Of a stretch of DNA of 64,000 nt, positions 62,154-64,000 are shown in pieces. The DNA comes from CAZSSH01 sp964609825 (lineage in GTDB: Bacteria > Verrucomicrobiota > Lentisphaeria > Victivallales > Victivallaceae). The stretch covers positions 1 to 64,000 of the forward strand of contig CAZSSH010000008.1 in assembly GCA_964609825.1 (NCBI GenBank), in the 5' to 3' direction. The position numbers and the translations under genes were made by a program. The notes beneath the pieces were generated by a model, which did not search any database, was not told the DNA's origin, and worked only from the letters and a program-made list of their open reading frames with translations. Position 1 is the first letter of the stretch. Each line of letters opens with the position of its first letter.

Positions 62154-64000
62154 TTATTCTCCGGTTATTTCATCAAAAATTAAAATATCGCGCTTGTTGC
62201 CGCTCCCCGAGGGCGGGCCGACAATGTTTCTGGACTCCAACAAGTCCATGATTTCCGCCGCGCGGTTGTAACCGATTTTGAGCCGGCGCTGGATGTAGCT
62301 GGTGCTCGCGCGCCGATCGAGGACGATGACCTCCAAAGCCCGCTTGATGACATCATCGTCGCCGGGTTGCAAATACTTTTTAACGATGGGGGCAATATCG
62401 ACGTAATCCTCGTCATCGTAATCAATTAAATTGGGGTCGATCTCCTCGGCGACCGCGGTCTCCTCCTCGGCGACAACCTGACTGTTGAATGACTGCGGCG
62501 CCTGATCGGAGACAAATTTGACCACGTTTTTGATATCGTCGTCATTGACCAACGCCCCCTGCACGCGCTCCAGATCGGAGCCGCCCGGCGGCAGGTAGAG
62601 CATATCTCCGTAGCCGAGCAGTTTCTCGGCCCCGTTGTTGTCCAAAATCACGCGGCTGTCCACCATCTGGCCGACGCGGAAAGCGATGCGGGTCGGCAAG
62701 TTGGCTTTGATGATCCCGGTAATCACGTTGGTCGACGGGCGCTGGGTGGCGACCACGATGTGGACCCCGGCGGCGCGGCCTTTTTGGGCGATGCGGGTAA
62801 TCGAGTTTTCGGCATCCTTTTTGGCCTCGGTCATCATCAAGTCAGCGAGCTCGTCAATGATCACCACCAAAATCGGCATCTTGTCGGGCAGCGGCACGCC
62901 GTCATTGTCCAATACCGGGGTATCGGGCAAGCGGCGCTTGTTGTACTCGGAGAGTTTCTTGACCCCGGCCTTGGCCAAAATAGTATAGCGTTTGTCCATC
63001 TCGTTGACCGCCCAGCGCAGCGCGATCGGCACTTTGCGCGAGTCGTTGATGACCGGCGTAATCAAGTGCGGCAAGCGCTTGTAATCCTCAAACTCGACCA
63101 CCTTGGGGTCCACCATAATGAGGCGCAAATCGTGGTGCGAAAATTTAAACAATAAACTCATGATCAATGTATTCATGCAAACGCTTTTGCCGCTCCCGGT
63201 GGCCCCGGCGATCAACAAGTGGGGGGCGCGCGCCAGATCGAGGATCACCGAATTGCCGGCGACATCTTTACCGAGTACAATCGGAATCTCGGCGTGACCG
63301 TTGCGCCAGGCGTCGGACTCCATTACCGAGCGCATAAAGACGCTCGCCGCACGGGTATTGGGGATCTCGACCCCGACCACCGGGCGACCGGGGATGGGGG
63401 CCAGGACGCGGACGCTCTTGGCGGAGAGATTCATCGCAATATTATCGGAGAGCTCCTCGACTTTTTTGACTTTGATGCCCTCGGCCAACGTAATTTCATA
63501 ACGGGTGATGCGGGGACCGGAGATATAATTGGAGACGGTGCCGGGAACACCGAAACTGTCCAGGGTGCGTTGCAAAATATCGCGGGACTTGGCAATCGAG
63601 GCCGGATCCTCGCTGATGACCTCCTCGCCTTTGCTGAGCATGGACAAGGGGGGCAAGGTAAATTCGCGCGAAGTTGTCACCGCACCGGCATTGACGCCCT
63701 TGACGCTGATGTTGCGGTCAAGGCCGACGTTGTGAATTGCAGGCGTAACCGAAGCTTTGGGGAGCGGCAGCTCGTCTTCCTCAAAAACCACCACCGGCTT
63801 GACGGCGGTTTTTTCCGTCCGGCCGTTGCTCAAATCAGGCAACGGGGCAACCTTGCCATCCACCAAAAAGTCATTGGGGTCCTCGGAGACGACCACCATC
63901 GGTTTGACGGCGGGCGGGTCCTCGACCACCACCAGCGGGGTTGCGGCGTCTTTATCCTCATCGAACTTGCCGGAAAAGCCGGGGAAATGATTGCGCACAT
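62154..64000 (-). CDS. ftsK: FtsK/SpoIIIE-type DNA translocase (5' end outside window)
   Basis: 615 codons, open to the window edge; the GTG at 63998 is not a credible start because the membrane domain of FtsK would lie upstream. Linker of about 100 residues, then the alpha/beta motor: GPRITRYEITLAEGIKVKKV, Walker A GATGSGKSVCMNTLI, Walker B ILVVIIDELADLMM and VATQRPSTNVITGIIKANLP. The C-terminal gamma winged helix (about 545-600) is complete: STSYIQRRLKIGYNRAAEIM then DLLESRNIVGP. It pumps chromosomal DNA during division. Confidence 0.95.
   Translation of the reverse strand, partial: VRNHFPGFSGKFDEDKDAATPLVVVEDPPAVKPMVVVSEDPNDFLVDGKVAPLPDLSNGRTEKTAVKPVVVFEEDELPLPKASVTPAIHNVGLDRNISVKGVNAGAVTTSREFTLPPLSMLSKGEEVISEDPASIAKSRDILQRTLDSFGVPGTVSNYISGPRITRYEITLAEGIKVKKVEELSDNIAMNLSAKSVRVLAPIPGRPVVGVEIPNTRAASVFMRSVMESDAWRNGHAEIPIVLGKDVAGNSVILDLARAPHLLIAGATGSGKSVCMNTLIMSLLFKFSHHDLRLIMVDPKVVEFEDYKRLPHLITPVINDSRKVPIALRWAVNEMDKRYTILAKAGVKKLSEYNKRRLPDTPVLDNDGVPLPDKMPILVVIIDELADLMMTEAKKDAENSITRIAQKGRAAGVHIVVATQRPSTNVITGIIKANLPTRIAFRVGQMVDSRVILDNNGAEKLLGYGDMLYLPPGGSDLERVQGALVNDDDIKNVVKFVSDQAPQSFNSQVVAEEETAVAEEIDPNLIDYDDEDYVDIAPIVKKYLQPGDDDVIKRALEVIVLDRRASTSYIQRRLKIGYNRAAEIMDLLESRNIVGPPSGSGNKRDILIFDEITGE

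Overview
The window looks like chromosome from a Lentisphaerae-type bacterium (Victivallales-like, probably an animal-gut or anaerobic polysaccharide degrader). This is an inference from gene content. There are four type II pseudopilin-like proteins with near-identical [16 protein letters not shown]-termini, several one-component regulators with GntR or LacI DNA-binding heads, many secreted or cytoplasmic glycoside hydrolases, and a phosphatidylethanolamine pathway typical of a Gram-negative-style envelope. Many promoters are close to the sigma-70 consensus, often with 16-17 bp spacers, which made operon boundaries readable.

Layout. Positions 1-11026 (all minus strand) hold two carbohydrate cassettes. 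The first is regulator > arabinofuranosidase-like GH > pseudopilin. The second is DUF4886 esterase-like protein, then regulator > pseudopilin > a 1496-residue modular GH. Positions 11191-12586 carry two tandem surface-repeat proteins. Positions 12656-15202 are an SDR epimerase-pssA-psd operon, followed by a strong candidate for a new structured small RNA (15244-15376, minus) and a small lipoprotein. Positions 16034-24126 are mostly housekeeping genes: dapA, a GH130 phosphorylase, panD, two Flp-like pilins, panB, an acidic zinc-ribbon protein, an ABM-fold protein, recQ and rlmI. Positions 24131-30512 hold a YeeE/YedE-like pair, a GH20 hexosaminidase, ilvC, a pseudouridine synthase and a BaiN-like flavoprotein.

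Positions 30521-32141 are a short segment bounded by a near-perfect 22-bp duplication of the 3' end of a tRNA-Arg(CCT) gene. It encloses a serine-hydrolase lipoprotein and looks like an integration scar. Positions 32208-57093 form a large glycan-degradation region: regulator > pseudopilin > stand-alone glycan-binding-like domain > GH > GH42; AraC regulator; GH38 alpha-mannosidase; a LacI regulator with a second C-terminal DNA-binding domain; pseudopilin > GH > GH; a GntR/solute-binding-protein fusion regulator > CE12 esterase > SSS sodium symporter; and a GH2. Positions 57227-64000 return to housekeeping: aroQ-accB-accC-asp23-amaP-like-maf-small membrane protein, preceded by ftsK and a rodZ-like gene.

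How it fits together. Each cassette pairs one sensor/regulator with its own enzymes, and four of them also carry their own pseudopilin. None of the four pseudopilins has the glycine that prepilin peptidases normally need just before the cleavage point, whereas the two Flp-like pilins do. The repeated regulator-pseudopilin-glycosidase unit is the best candidate here for an undescribed system. All family calls were made by reading sequences by eye; no database search was run.
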